This document shows positions 31,990 through 43,454 of a stretch of 64,000 bases of DNA, piece after piece. The stretch comes from Papio anubis. Its lineage: Eukaryota > Chordata > Mammalia > Primates > Cercopithecidae. The stretch is from the NCBI RefSeq assembly GCF_008728515.1, contig NC_044978.1:143019787-143083786 (forward strand). The letters are read 5' to 3'. The notes beneath the pieces are model-generated. The model worked only from the letters and a program-made list of their open reading frames with translations, made no database searches and had not been told where the DNA came from. The translations under genes and the position numbers were made by a program. Each line of letters opens with the position of its first letter. Position 1 is the first letter of the stretch.

Positions 31990-32160
31990 GTAATAAGCAA
32001 AGGAGAGATATGATAATATTGGTTCTATAGAAAAGTCTCTCTGATTGAAATAAAAGTGAGTCATGAGAGATTAGTTAAAGAGCTATAGAATTTGTTCAGG
32101 TAAGTGATGATAGTAACTTAGACAATTTAAACAACTGCTGTCGTGGGAATAAAAATAATT
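31990..32160 (+). repeat. Old medium-reiterated repeat, right half
   Basis: 'agcaaaggagagatatgataatattgg' and 'agtctctctgattgaaataaaag' resemble the second half of the family seen at 28315-28565. The Tigger element appears to have split it. Confidence 0.4.
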
Positions 32161-32369
32161 CAGTCATAGATTAGACATGGAAAATAAAAGAATTGAAGGG
32201 ATTGAAGATGACTCAGAGGTTTCTATTTGACTCAAACTACATAAAAGGGAGAATATATCAGGTCTGGCATAGATCACTGTGGAGTTATTTTTGGATATTA
32301 TCAATACCTTGTAGCCAAAACCCACAAAGAACACAGCTATAAAGTTGGGATTATTTAATCCTGGCAATG
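32161..32369. other. Short unclassified stretch
   Basis: Nothing recognised between the old repeat and the solo LTR. Confidence 0.5.
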
Positions 32370-32374
32370 AGGGA

Positions 32375-32777
32375 TGCTATAGTTTGGATGTTCTCTCAAG
32401 CGTCATGTTGAAATTTGATACTTAGTGTTGGAGTAAGGGTCTAATGAGAGGTGTTTAGTTCTTAGGGGTGGATCCCACTTGAATAGATGAATGCCTTGAC
32501 TGAGGGAAGCAGTGCTGAGTTCTTGTTCTACTAGTTCCCTCCAGCGCTTGTAGTTAAAAAGAGGCTGGCCCCTCCTGACTCCTTCTTGCTTTGTCTGGCA
32601 CTGTGTGCTCCCTGAACATGCTGGTTCCCCTACATCTTCCACCATGAGTAGAAGCAGCCTAGGACTTTTCACCAGATGCCCAATCTTCCAGCCAGCAGAA
32701 TCTTGAGCCAAATAAACCTCTTTGTAAATACCTAGCCTTGGGTATTCCTATCTAACGACACTGAAAGGACAAAGACA
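32375..32777 (+). repeat. Solo MaLR LTR (MST/MLT1-type) with a perfect 5-bp duplication
   Basis: The LTR begins TGCTATAGTTTGGATGTTCT. It includes ACTAGTTCCCTCCAGCGCTT, 'catcttccaccatgagtagaagc' and GAGCCAAATAAACCTCTTTG, which holds the AATAAA poly(A) signal. It ends near AAAGGACAAAGACA. AGGGA occurs on both sides (32370-32374 and 32778-32782). Confidence 0.88.
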
Positions 32778-32782
32778 AGGGA

Positions 32783-33434
32783 GAACACACACTACGGAGA
32801 CCTGTGGATCATCTCAGTAAATGCATTTGAAAAGAGAATTATTCGTTGTGTGGCTTGTGTTGGTGATTTGAGGAAGGTATAAGAAAGCAGAGATTTATTC
32901 TGAATCGGATACTGTTTGTCAGAAGAAGCAATTCTATGATCATCTGAATCATTCTTCTTTAAGATAAAGGAAGAATAGAACAAAGCCAAGTTGGTTAATA
33001 AAATAGCAGTGATTCATATTAATGAGGATATTGAGATGTATGGTCATTTTTGTGGTTTGGAAAATTGTCATGTTTTTTCTGTACTCAGATTGGATTACAA
33101 AGTGGCCTTATTGTGTCTTGATCCCCCAGAGTCACACAGTGGCCGTGTCTGCTGTAGGCATTCTGTAAAATTGTTAATGTTGAAGAGGAGAACACCATGG
33201 TACCTCTGTGAGTGCCAGCTCATAGTAGCTTCAAGAGCCAGCAGGTGATAACACCAGGCCAGGCCCCGGATATTGGAGTCTGGTTTTCTCTTTCTCAGTA
33301 GAGTAAGTGAGGGTGCCTTTGAGACAACCAAGTAAAGATTTTGAGGGTGTGTTTGGATATATAAGTCTAGGTCTTAGTGAAAAAATCCTGATTAAGAAAA
33401 AACAGTTGAGTCTGTTTAGCACTGAGTAGGTAGT
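32783..33434. other. Unique sequence, nothing recognised
   Basis: Slightly GC-richer than its surroundings. Short frames of 60-85 codons exist on both strands, but none has a known domain or codon bias I could judge. Confidence 0.45.
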
Positions 33435-33660
33435 GATAATGTAATAATCTTAACAACTTCAATGGGCTTTATGTGTATTAATTTAATCCCACAGAATCTC
33501 TAAGAGCTAGTTATTACTACTATCTCATTTCATAGTAAGAAAATTGAGGCATAGACAGTCTAAGAAACATTACCAAGGTGACATAGCTAGTAACTGATGA
33601 AGCTGAAATTTTAACTAAGGCAGACTGATTCAAGAGTGTGTTATCTTAACTGCAACTCCA
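33435..33660 (-). repeat. MIR SINE
   Basis: Reads as the complement of MIR: TTAATTTAATCCCACAGAAT, 'aaaattgaggcatagacagtc', 'ccaaggtgacatagctagtaac' and 'gactgattcaagagtgtgttatc'. Most of the element is present. Confidence 0.85.
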
Positions 33661-33724
33661 CACTATGGCATATGTTGTATGACATTAGTCAGATAAAAGA
33701 CTATTTGATTATTAGACAAAAAGA

Positions 33725-33805
33725 AGCCTGAGTCCTGTCTCTTACACTTATCAGTTACATAAACTTGGAGAAGGTCATTTAACCTCTGTGCATTTCATTT
33801 ATATT
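33725..33805 (+). repeat. Short MIR-like fragment
   Basis: 'acttggagaaggtcatttaacctctgtgcatttcat' resembles the MIR core in the plus direction. The match is short. Confidence 0.45.
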
Positions 33806-33869
33806 CTTTGCAACACAAGGAAACACAAAAGACTGTGTGCATTCAAATGTCAACTGTATATGAAAGTGC

Positions 33870-35410
33870 CCAGCATTGTGTATAAGACCTAATAGACCCA
33901 CTTCAAAGAGTAGATTTTAGATAAAAGTTGAAAACATTTAGATAAAAAGTTATCAGCATGGTTTAGACCTTTTCCTAAAGCTAAATTACACCAATGAAAA
34001 CAGAATATTTAAGGCTGAAGGAAAATATATCTAGAAAGCATTCCATTTTCAATGTCTTCCAAAGAAGTTAGAGACAAAAAGATCAAGGGCCTGAGAACAA
34101 TAAAAGAAAAGAAATATTGTGCCATTATTTTTTTAAAGTGCTGATAAATTAGTGAAACTAACATTTTATCACTGTTCTGAAAATGCTCCCATAAAATGAA
34201 AAGATAAATGAGACACAAATATTTGCTTATATGACTACAAATTTGGGAAGCCTGAGTTTGATGATAAATGGTGTTATCTTTTCAAAATAGTATGAACTGT
34301 CGAAACATGAAATTCATGTGGTAGTCATGGTAGTTTCATTTTTCTTTTATGGCATGTAAACTTTAAAATGTGATTATGTTCTCATGTTTCAGCAGAATTC
34401 ATGGTGGTTTGTGACTTGGTACATATAATAAGTGTCTGCTCAGGCACTTAATAAAATAACATGCTAAGGGAAATAAGTTTGTGGGTGGAATAAAGTATTT
34501 ATTAGGTCTGGTTTTCCCCTTGAAGTCTGCTATCAGTATGGTAGTGGCCTTCAGTGATGTTTTCAGCTAACTGACAGGGAAACAGGCTTCATTTAAGAAC
34601 TGAGAAAAGTGTCTTTCACTGGATCTCAAGACAATTTGCACAATTAGCATCTGCTAAAATGCTGGAAGGGATTGTCCAGAACCTATCGTTCTAATGTTTC
34701 AGCAACCCACTCAACACTCAGAAAATATTATACCTTGAAGCTATAAAAATATTTAAATCATCAAATTGCCAAAATGAAATTGGAAAAAGTAAGACTGATT
34801 TGTAAAAGACCATGTATTTAATTTAACCCAGGTCATTTTTTAAAAAATTCAGAGCAATGTCTTATAACTCCACTTGGTGTGTGATGGAGTGTGCATCACT
34901 TCTTTGAGTGCAAGTCATTTTTTATGTCACTTTTTCATTAATAGGGAGCACGCTGAGTACATCTCCACTCATCACCAGGAGCCATAACATTGTCAGCCAT
35001 TTTTGGGAGGTTATTTTTCCTTAAGAAAAAAAAAATTTAAAAAGAAAATATCTAAAAATTGTGTAGGTAGGTACCAAATTGACCTAATTATTTATACACA
35101 AATAACATTACAGTTAATATTTTAGAAATTTCAATTAAATGAAAAAAGAATAACAGAAGATAGTTATCAAAAAACTTACTTGATAATTAAGGTAAATAAG
35201 TTCAGAATGCTATTCACAATCTAAGGTCTTGAGACAAATCTGTCTGTGATTGACCACGATTATGCCATGGAATCTGTAATATCTCTTATAATTTTTTTTA
35301 TTTTGTAACTTATCTGCTATGCATACAATGTACTTTACACTTTTTGAGTACAGAAAATTGTTTTATACTTTAAATTTTTCTTTGATAAATCCAGCATAGT
35401 TTTTTGCAAT
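33870..35410. other. Unique AT-rich sequence, nothing recognised
   Basis: No repeat or gene is supported. Confidence 0.5.
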
Positions 35411-35414
35411 AGGT

Positions 35415-35615
35415 ATATAGCAATTAGAACAGCTCTAGTTTGGAATCTCAGTTCTGCTACTATTAATATATGATCCTGGATAGAATACGTGGGGTTGGAT
35501 AGGTTGTTAAACTAACTGAACCTTAGTTTTCTCATATGCAAAATGAATATGTACCTCGAAGGGTGGCTGTGAATACCTACTAAAGGAGCTCAATAAAAAA
35601 TGTTCACTCTCACAA
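35415..35615 (+). repeat. MIR SINE
   Basis: The plus strand shows 'tggaatctcagttctgctac', 'actgaaccttagttttctcatatgcaaaatg' and 'aaaggagctcaataaa' in MIR order. Confidence 0.8.
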
Positions 35616-35619
35616 TTTG

Positions 35620-37278
35620 CTTCATAAATATCAGTTGCTTTTTTGGAGGCTAAGTTAGAATATAATACTTCCCTACAAGACTCAGATTTTAAATGGAGAT
35701 TTCTACAGGCAGAAGCAGACTCTTCCTTCTTTCTAAAGATCTCTTTAATCTCCTCCTTGATCTACAAGGCTCAAAGAGTATAATCCTCATAGAACATAGT
35801 ATTTTTAAAAGAACATTCCAAATTCTAATATATCTTATTAATAATGTTTTTTAATTGTTTTCACATTTTAGAGTAAACAAAAGGTGCTCTAATACCAAGT
35901 ACAGGGGCTGAGTTCTCACTGCCGCTATTAAATGAAAATATTTCCTAAGTACAGGAATTTCTCCTTACCTGTCCCAGGGGTCTAATGTGTTCATTTGTGT
36001 CTAATAAAAGAGGCAATTGCAGCAAGCTTTTTAAACCTGTGTTGGTGAAGCAAGTACAGTGAATTCATGTCTCATGACTGTGGAGTAAAAACAAGGTTAA
36101 ACTGCATGTGGCATATTGTTGGATAATGCTCTCTGCCAGTGGCTATCCCAGGTACCAGGGCTGTGTCTAATCCTGCTGTAGAAAAACTGTAACAATGAAC
36201 GGATTCACTACTCCCTGTTACACTCAGTGAAGAAGGTTCTTTTTCAAGCTGGCAAATGTGAATGTATCATCAAGCTATTGAAGCTTCATGGAGGAGAAGA
36301 AAGTAATAACAGCTGACTTTGGTGAGCTTCGCTACTCAACCAAATTTGGTCTTGGATAGAATGGTTCAATGTATGTGCTTTCTAAAGAAAGGAGAATACT
36401 AGAAGATGCATGTTTGTTTTTAGATAACATCTCAGTAACATGGAAATCATGGATATTATTTTTGTATGGCAACATTAAAGACACTTACTGAAACAAAAAT
36501 GGAAATTACATGTCTCTGTTGCTTGAAGTTGGAATGATAATAACAAAGTAAGGAAAAATAGTTTGTTTCTGTTTGTTTCCTTGCTTGCTTATTTTGTGTT
36601 TTATTGTGTAGTCCAATGATTACATTCTCAACTGATAATGTATTTATGGAAATAAGAAAAGTACAAACTTTTGATGGGTATAGAAATTTTATGAATACTA
36701 CAAAAGAAATGCAGACTACAATTTATTTTTCCTGTGATTTATCAGTGGTCTCCAATCTTTTGGCAACTAAAATTGGATGTTGGAATAGAAGTGATCATAG
36801 ATGATGGAATTATTTATCATTCTGGCTGTTTCTATGCAGGTACAAAAAGCTGCTACTTTATAGAAACTCAATGGAGCTGACCCAGGGTCAGTATCACCTC
36901 CACCAGCTGCGCCCCTGCTCACATTCTGTCTGGTATCTTGCAGCATGATGTAGGATATTGACACAAGTACAGTGAGGAGGGTACACATTACATAAGAGGA
37001 AATTGAGAAAGAGCCACTCCCTTAATTCTGGAACATACGGTGTGATCTCAACAAGGCACAAATGCAGAATTTGGCAGTTGCCTCTCAAAATAACTCAGAA
37101 TAGGATAAAAGACTGAAGGAAGAGAACAGTTCCCATGTGTGAGGTCAGTTCAGGAAGGTGTCTCTGTCCCTAGACTCTGGCGACTGGGAGAACTGTGAAT
37201 CCTAAGGATCCCCTAGGCCAAAGACAGGCAAGTCTCCACTTGCCCCAGGTTGAAACTACTCTCAGGAACTGGTATAGA
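35620..37278. other. Mostly unique; right part may be MHC intron-derived
   Basis: Nothing is recognised up to about 36830. From there to 37278 the sequence becomes GC-richer. It may be intron 3 or other flank of the DP-beta segment that lies just right of the L1 tail. I looked for a DP-beta transmembrane exon on the minus strand and did not find one. Confidence 0.4.
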
Positions 37279-37288
37279 AGAAAGATGG

Positions 37289-37536
37289 ACATCACACACC
37301 GGGGCCTATCATGGGGAGGGGGGAGGGGGAGGGATTGCATTGGGAGTTATACCTGATGTAAATGACGAGATGATGGGTGCTGACGAGTTGATGGGTGCAG
37401 CACACCAACATGGCACAAATATACATATGTAACAAACCTGCACGTTATGCACATGTACCCTAGAACTTAAAGTATAATAATAATAATAATAATAATAAAA
37501 GTTTTATTACTCTAAAAAAAAAAAAAAAAAAAAAGC
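37289..37536 (+). mobile_element. L1 3' end, 5'-truncated, with a short 3' extension
   Basis: A 246-bp plus-strand L1 tail runs from ACATCACACACCGGGGCC through 'cagcacaccaacatggcac' to 'tagaacttaaagtataataat'. After the usual AATAAAA end come 13 extra bases (GTTTTATTACTCT) and a 21-A tail. AGAAAGATGG flanks both sides (37279-37288 and 37537-37546). It inserted next to, and probably inside intron 3 of, the DP-beta-type fragment. Confidence 0.9.
37313..37333 (+). other. G-quadruplex-type tract in the L1 3' UTR
   Basis: Four runs of three or more G are separated by single A (GGGGAGGGGGGAGGGGGAGG and one more G). This is the polypurine tract kept in L1PA 3' UTRs. Confidence 0.8.
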
Positions 37537-37661
37537 AGAAAGATGGGATCAGACATGGCCCCAGAGTATAGATAAGGAAGACAAGATGAGTGGATCCCAG
37601 AGCCAGAGAGTCTCCTGCTCTTCAGAGGTGGGGTCTAGAGGGTCATCAGAGACTAACTCAC

Positions 37662-37942
37662 TCCACTCTATGGTGACAGGACTGTCCAGGCTAGGGTGCT
37701 TCACTTGGCAGGTGTAGATGTCTCCCTTCTGGTGGCTCATTTCCAGAATCACTAGGATCTGGAAGGTCTAGTCTCATTACGAATCAGGTTGGTGGACACA
37801 ACCCCAGCTATTTCCTCCTTTCCATTCAGGAACCATCAGACTTGAATGCTGCCTGGATAGAAATCTGTCATGTGGCAGACAAACAGGTTGTGGTGCTTCA
37901 GGGGACCCTTCTTGTATGGGGAGACATTCACCCTAAGCTTGA
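37662..37942 (-). pseudogene. MHC class II DP-beta-type exon 3 (Ig-like beta-2 domain), broken
   Basis: On the minus strand this is a complete class II beta exon 3 with a splice acceptor (CTCCTAG before 37942) and donor (GTGAGT after 37662). It is 281 bp, one base short of the DPB exon as I recall it. The first frame reads VNVSPYKKGPLKHHNLFVCH, then MTDFYPGSIQ and FLNGKEEIAGVVSTNLIRN. The second reads ILEMSHQKGDIYTCQVKHPS and LDSPVTIEW. Both cysteines of the Ig disulfide are present (VCH and YTCQ). A one-base deletion after LIRN shifts the frame, and the old TGG tryptophan codon downstream is TAG. Kept splice sites show genomic duplication, not a processed copy. Residues VCH-TDFYPGSIQ point to DP over DR or DQ. 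No exon 2 or 4 is seen nearby. Confidence 0.9.
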
Positions 37943-38505
37943 CTAGGAGTAAAGAAGAAGACAAATGAAATAGTTTTGAGATTATTACTTCTTAGATATA
38001 CCAAATGCATTATGGAGTTGGTTTCTAGATGTTGAAAATAGGAATAATGTGATTAGGCTAGTGGAAAAGGGTGGTACTGAAAAGATAGAAATGGATCTTC
38101 AAATAGAACATGCATGATTTTAAATAAAGTAGTAAGTTTTGAGAAGACTAGGAGGGAGACAAACTTACCAGTTTGTAGCACGTTTAAAGGAAATGTTAAC
38201 GATAAGTAACTGATTAACAGCCTTTGGACAAAGAATGTTTAATTAGCAGTGACACCACCTACCTATTCAATGCAAAGAATGCAATATTTGCTCAAATAAT
38301 TTATCGAAATCTATATATATATAAAACAATGATATTCTCATGGTTTATTACTCTAACTACTGTATTTTATTAAAAAATATAAAGAAAATAAAGTGAGTTT
38401 TACATTAAAAAACTCAGGGGAGCAATATCTTCAGCAGAGGGTATTGCATTGGGTCAATACTGTACTTTATAGTACCAGCTTTTTCTGATAAATAGTGGTA
38501 ACACT
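37943..38505. other. Possible DP-beta intron 2 flank, otherwise unrecognised
   Basis: The first bases after the exon must be intron 2 of the parent gene. I cannot tell where the MHC-derived block ends. A short TA run (38310-38325) is the only simple repeat. Confidence 0.4.
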
Positions 38506-38509
38506 TACC

Positions 38510-38640
38510 TTTGCATTGGATTTAGGGCTCACACTAATCCTGCATGGTCTCCTCTCCAGCACGATATCTGCAAATATCTCATTTCCAAATAAAGTCATGT
38601 TCACGAGTACTGGGGCTAGAATATAACATTTTGGGGAGAA
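38510..38640 (-). repeat. Old LTR-like fragment
   Basis: The minus strand reads 'ttctagccccagtactcgtg', 'atgactttatttggaaatgag' and 'tttgcagatatcgtg', matching the inner part of the LTR-like family at 343-705. It is short and diverged. Confidence 0.6.
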
Positions 38641-38652
38641 AATTAAACTCAT

Positions 38653-40315
38653 GACAATTCTATAACTCTAATACTATTAAATCAAAATTATGTGAATGGA
38701 AATTGAAAATAAAAGGCATATCTCACATTTTCAATCATCAAAGAAAGATTTGATTATATTTATTTTTTTTACTTAATAATAACAGAAAAGCAGATTTGCT
38801 GCATTTACCACTGCACTGAGTATCAACATACAGATTTTAGTTCCATCATTGTCTTATGTGAATTTGAGCAAGTAATGAGACTATCACAGTTGTAGAAATT
38901 ATAAAGAATACATTTCTTGAACAATATGCAATAATACATGTAAACTGGGGGAAAAAAAAAAAGCGTTTGTGATCATCCTAAGTGCAAAGGAAAGTTGTTC
39001 TGGTTGTTGTGAATGGAGCCACCTTTGGCCTAGACATTACGAAATTTAAACACTTCTCTAGGGTAGGAACCACAAATAAGCTGGGAGAAAGTGGATGAGT
39101 CAAACTTTCAGAAGCCTGTTTCTGTATTGGTGCTCACTTTAGAATTAGCTGTTACTAGATAATTTTATGCTTCAAAATTAAGACTTTAAAATATGTCGAA
39201 GTAATCACAATTTTAAATTAACATTGAATTTTTTAGTATCAATGTAATCACGATATTCACCGAAAATCTAACTTAGTCTCAATTTTTCCATACCTTTTTT
39301 GTTTAATCAAATGTTACGTTACTCTTTTAATATAAAAGTAATAATTCATGGGTTCCGTATCTGGCCTACAGCATCCATTGGAAAATTGGCCAAAGTTAAC
39401 AAACTCTAGAGATTTTTTTCTGCTTGGTAACTTGTATTTTTGTCCTCTGTAACAAGTGGTAAAAGGACTTCACTTAGGCATAATTCTCTTGATATGAACT
39501 CCACCAAAGCAATTACTAAGCACAAAACAACCAAAAGCAAATCCTTCCTGGTTAGCTTTCTCCTTTTTTTCTTTTCTATTTTAATTTTCGTACTATGTCT
39601 ATTATAGTGTAACACAAAATTCTCCAAAGTGTATAAGGAAAAGAATGACAATAAGAGGAATCCCTCCACCAGATCCACAACTAATTAGGTTCACCTTTGC
39701 AGTAGAGGAGGAAAATGTAAAAAATTAACTAAGAAGTGATTGTGCACAGGCTTGAGTGTAAAAATCAATAGCTTTATAAAGTCACTACACATCAAATGCA
39801 CAAAGAATAACACCTATCACCATGACTTACACATTATAGTTGCCCAATAAATACTTTGTCAAAGGAAGTAATTAACTACTTAGTTTCTGTGACATAGATA
39901 AATTTACTGTGATATCTCTCTCCCTTCAGGAAAGAAAATGAATTGATATGCTCTTGATTCCCCTATCCCATCATTCTGTCCTTAGATGCCTGAAGTAGAC
40001 TCTTCAATGTGATAAGGATTTGTAAAGCACTCCTTCTTTAAGTTTTTGAAAAACAAATATTTTCTCAATTTCTACTGTCCACATTTCCCAAATGAACTTT
40101 CCCAGATACATGATTTCTTGTAAACTCATGTAATCACACAAGTCCTTTTTAGACAGTGTGTGACAGGAGGCAAACTACAGGTTTGCACCCAAAATGAGAA
40201 GCTTGATACCTTAATGAGGTGGTATGCTCTTATCAGGCAACACAGCTAACAGTGACAGCAAATTCTGTCTGTGGTAATTTCAAAGGGCTCCCTAATAACG
40301 CTTCTAAGCCTCTCT
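38653..40315. other. Unique AT-rich sequence, nothing recognised
   Basis: A 90-codon minus-strand frame (39406-39678) would encode a hydrophobic peptide, but it opens with GTG and has no ATG. I do not treat it as a gene. Confidence 0.5.
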
Positions 40316-40319
40316 TCAA

Positions 40320-40835
40320 TCTCATCTTATACCACCCTCCAGCCTCCCGGTTGAACACCTTATAGCTGTGGCTCATGGTATATTTAATGATCCTTCTCTA
40401 CCTTTATTATATCATTCCCCTGACTGGACTGCCTCCTTCTTCCCTGGGAATGCTTTAAGTATTATTTGTCTCTCAGTCATGACCTCTGACTTAGAAACTT
40501 TTTCAGACTTGCCCAGGTCAAAGCAAGTGGTCATCCTCTATATTTCCACAGCACCTCACACACACATAGTTACCATCTCTGCTTAAATGGATATTGTCTT
40601 AGAAAGATCTTTCCAAAGTACCACAATCCACCCCATCATCGTATTCTGTCTCAGCCTCTTATTTTTGCCTTAAATCGCAATTATTTATATGTATGTTGAT
40701 GTGACTGTCTGTCTTGCTAACATGACAGATATTGTTTCTCTCCTGCTCACTTCTGTTCCATAAAGCTTAGAAGAATGTTTGGTGTAGAGTGGGTACTCAA
40801 TACCTCGTTATTGAGTGAATGAATATACAATGGAT
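40320..40835 (+). repeat. L2 LINE 3' end
   Basis: The order 'accaccctccagcctcccgg', 'tgactggactgcctccttcttccctgg', 'agcacctcacacacacatag', 'taaagcttagaagaatgtttgg' and 'gtgggtactcaatacctcg' follows L2 in the plus direction, including the 'tactcaatac ... tgaatgaat' end. It is diverged, as expected of this old family. Confidence 0.75.
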
Positions 40836-40861
40836 GAATTGATTTGAATTTATCTTTTTAT

Positions 40862-41680
40862 TTCTTTTTTTTTTTTTTAATTATACTTTAAGCTCTAGGG
40901 TACATGTGCATAACGTGCAGGTTTGTTACATATGTATACTTGTGCCATGTTGCTGTGCTGCACCCATCAACTCGTCATTTACATCAGGTATAACTCCCAA
41001 TGCAATCCCTCCCCCTCCCCCCTCCCCCCTCCCCATGATAGGCCCCGGTGTGTGATGTCCCCCTTCCCGAGTCCAAGTGATTTCATTGTTCAGTTCCCAC
41101 CTATGAGTGAGAACATGCGGTGTTTGCTTTTCTGTTCTTGTGATAGTTTGCTAAGAATGATGGTTTCCAGCTGCATCCATGTCCCTACAAAGGACACAAA
41201 CTCATCCTTTTTTATGGCTGCATAGTATTCCATGGTGTATATGTGCCACATTTTCTTAATCCAGTCTGTCACTGATGGACATTTGGGTTGATTCCAAGTC
41301 TTTGCTATTGTGAATAGTGCCGCAATAAACATACGTGTGCATGTGTCTTTATAGCAGCATGATTTATAATCCTTTGGGTATATACCCAGCAATGGGATGG
41401 CTGGGTCATATGGTACATCTAGTTCTAGATCCTTGAGGAATCGCCATACTGTTTTCCATAATGGTTGAACTAGTTTACAATCCCACCAACAGTGTAAAAG
41501 TGTTCCTATTTCTCCACATCCTCTCTAGCACCTGTTGTTTCCTGACTTTTGAATGATCGCCATTCTAACTGGTGTGAGATGGTATCTCATTGTGGTTTTG
41601 AGTTGCATTTCTCTGATGGCCAGTGATGATGAGCATTTTTTCATGTATCTGTTGGCTGTATGAATGTCTTCTTTTGAAAA
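40862..41680 (-). mobile_element. L1PA-type 3' end, 5'-truncated
   Basis: After a T run the minus-strand L1 3' UTR and end of ORF2 follow. Peptides WNQPKCPSVTDWIKKMWHIY, AAIKKDEFVSFVGTWMQLE and YKSCCYKDTCTRMF fix the ORF2p C-terminus. The frame is open for 100 codons (41090-41392). The copy stops at about 41680 within 'cttcttttga'. I could not find a target duplication. Confidence 0.92.
41007..41034 (-). other. G-quadruplex-type tract of the L1 3' UTR
   Basis: The minus strand has five G runs separated by single A (complement of CCCTCCCCCTCCCCCCTCCC and more). It is better preserved here than in the L1 tail at 3834-4010. Confidence 0.8.
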
Positions 41681-43079
41681 AGGGATATCAGATGCATAAG
41701 GGACTACTGTTTACAGTTTCAAATCCTCGGTACCTTCCATCATGCTTGGCATAAGATAGGGAAGCAACAGATATTAGCAAACAGTTTTATTTAAATGACA
41801 CTATAGCTCAAAGAATCTCCTTCTTACATGCAATGTAGAAATAAATTCTTGCCTTATCTTAACCTAGTTAAACACCTTAATTTTCATAATTATAAGTCTT
41901 AAAATATGTTTGACACTTTATTTTCTCATATAAATCTATATCTATATCTATATTTATATACAGAGAGAGCACCATGATTTTTTAGTCTAAAAATCTGTGG
42001 CTTATTTAAAACAATGGTGTGGCACTTACTGTGAAAACTGAAAGAGCCTAAAAACATTCAGCTTTCATTATACATAGGGTTGTATGAGAACATGAATACA
42101 CTGTTGATTAACTAACTTTTATTTCCTCAACAGTCTTTAAACATGTGCATATGACTTCCAAAGTCCACAAGTGAAGTGAAGAGGTCCTCAAAACTCAGTG
42201 AGGTCCACGTAACTGATTAAACATTTGTATTTTATTGAATAAAGCATAATGAGAAAGTGTCCGATTTTGAAAATTTTGTTGTCTCCTAAGGAACCATAAA
42301 AGCTGGCTAAAATTTAGCACCCACTTATAGCCAGTTCCTTTGATTCAAGAGATTACTTAATCACCTAAGACATAACAATAAATTTCATAGTCATTAATAA
42401 ATAGACATAATTTTAACCAACACTCATCATCAAGCATTTTATCAACTCCTATGGAAGAACTGAAATTGCTCAGTTTTCACTTGGAGAAAACAGTTACTAT
42501 AATAATTCTGGGCACTCTCTGACCTGACATATGATGGGCTTATTGAGGTTGAGCACTGTGATACTTTTCACAGGTCAAAATATATTTAAAATCTCTCCAT
42601 TTCCTTGTTTTTATTTCTTTGGCTTAGCTTGTCTTTCTTTTAAATCTCTACCCTTTTCTTTCCACTTTCTTACTGTCAGGCAAAATTGGTTCTTCCATAA
42701 CTGTCTTTTCTTTTGAAAAAGATTTAATGATCTAATTCACATTAAGGTTGTATTGATTAGAGGAAGCTTAATATTTGCAACTAGGGTTATTTCTCGTTGT
42801 TAGACAACAAGGCTTATTCTAAAAGGAAGGGATATGCTTTTTACACAAGATAGGACATTCTAAGAGCCCTTCAACCCATAAACAATTGTTCTTTGTTATG
42901 CTATAAATGAAAATGCTCCTTTACATGGAAACTTTGTATTACAATAACTAGTTTCATAATTTCCTAGTGTCTTCCTCTCTGATTACTTTGAATGCATAGA
43001 AACATAAGTAGGAAAAAGAAGGCTATGGAGAGAAGAAAACTCACACAGATGCTCTCTCTTTCTCATTGTCTTTCTCCTC
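41681..43079. other. Mostly unique AT-rich sequence
   Basis: Contains a short TATC/TATA tract (41935-41962). Otherwise nothing is recognised. Confidence 0.5.
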
Positions 43080-43285
43080 CTCTCTCATACACACACCACA
43101 GACATACATACATGCATACACACACATCACAGACATACATACATGCATACACGCACACACATACATACATGCATACATGCATATACCACACACATACATA
43201 CATGCATACACACACACCACACACATACATACACACACACGACACACAAACATACACATAAGAAAAAATTTAGTTCCAAACAACA
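43080..43285. repeat. CA/CATA microsatellite, left arm of an inverted repeat
   Basis: Interleaved ACAC and CATACATGCATA units run from about 43086 to 43256. They end in unique sequence 'ataagaaaaaatttagttcc...caaca', of which 43251-43285 has an exact inverted copy at 43366-43400. Long Tyr/Val/Cys or His/Thr frames across it are microsatellite artefacts. Confidence 0.92.
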
Positions 43286-43400
43286 AATATATATATATGT
43301 GTGTGTGTATATATATGTGTGAGTGTGTATATATATGTGTATATATATAATCACCAGAGAAGAGATGTTGTTTGGAACTAAATTTTTTCTTATGTGTATG
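43251..43400. repeat. Perfect 35-bp inverted repeat with an 80-bp AT/GT spacer
   Basis: 43251-43285 and 43366-43400 are exact reverse complements (right arm starts TGTTGTTTGGAACTAAATTT). The match continues imperfectly outward because the microsatellite on the left (CA) is mirrored by TG on the right (to about 43456). The spacer 43286-43365 is TA/TG alternating sequence. Confidence 0.95.
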
Positions 43401-43454
43401 TATGTCTGTGGTGTGTGTGTATGTATGTGTGGTGTGTGTGTGTGTATGCATGTC

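Noticed and set aside
36880..36950. DP-beta transmembrane exon (exon 4) on the minus strand left of the L1 tail
   Set aside because: I found no stretch that matches the expected connecting-peptide and membrane sequence.
39406..39678. 90-codon hydrophobic frame on the minus strand that looked like a small two-helix membrane protein
   Set aside because: It opens with GTG and contains no ATG. No splice or promoter context supports it in a mammalian genome.
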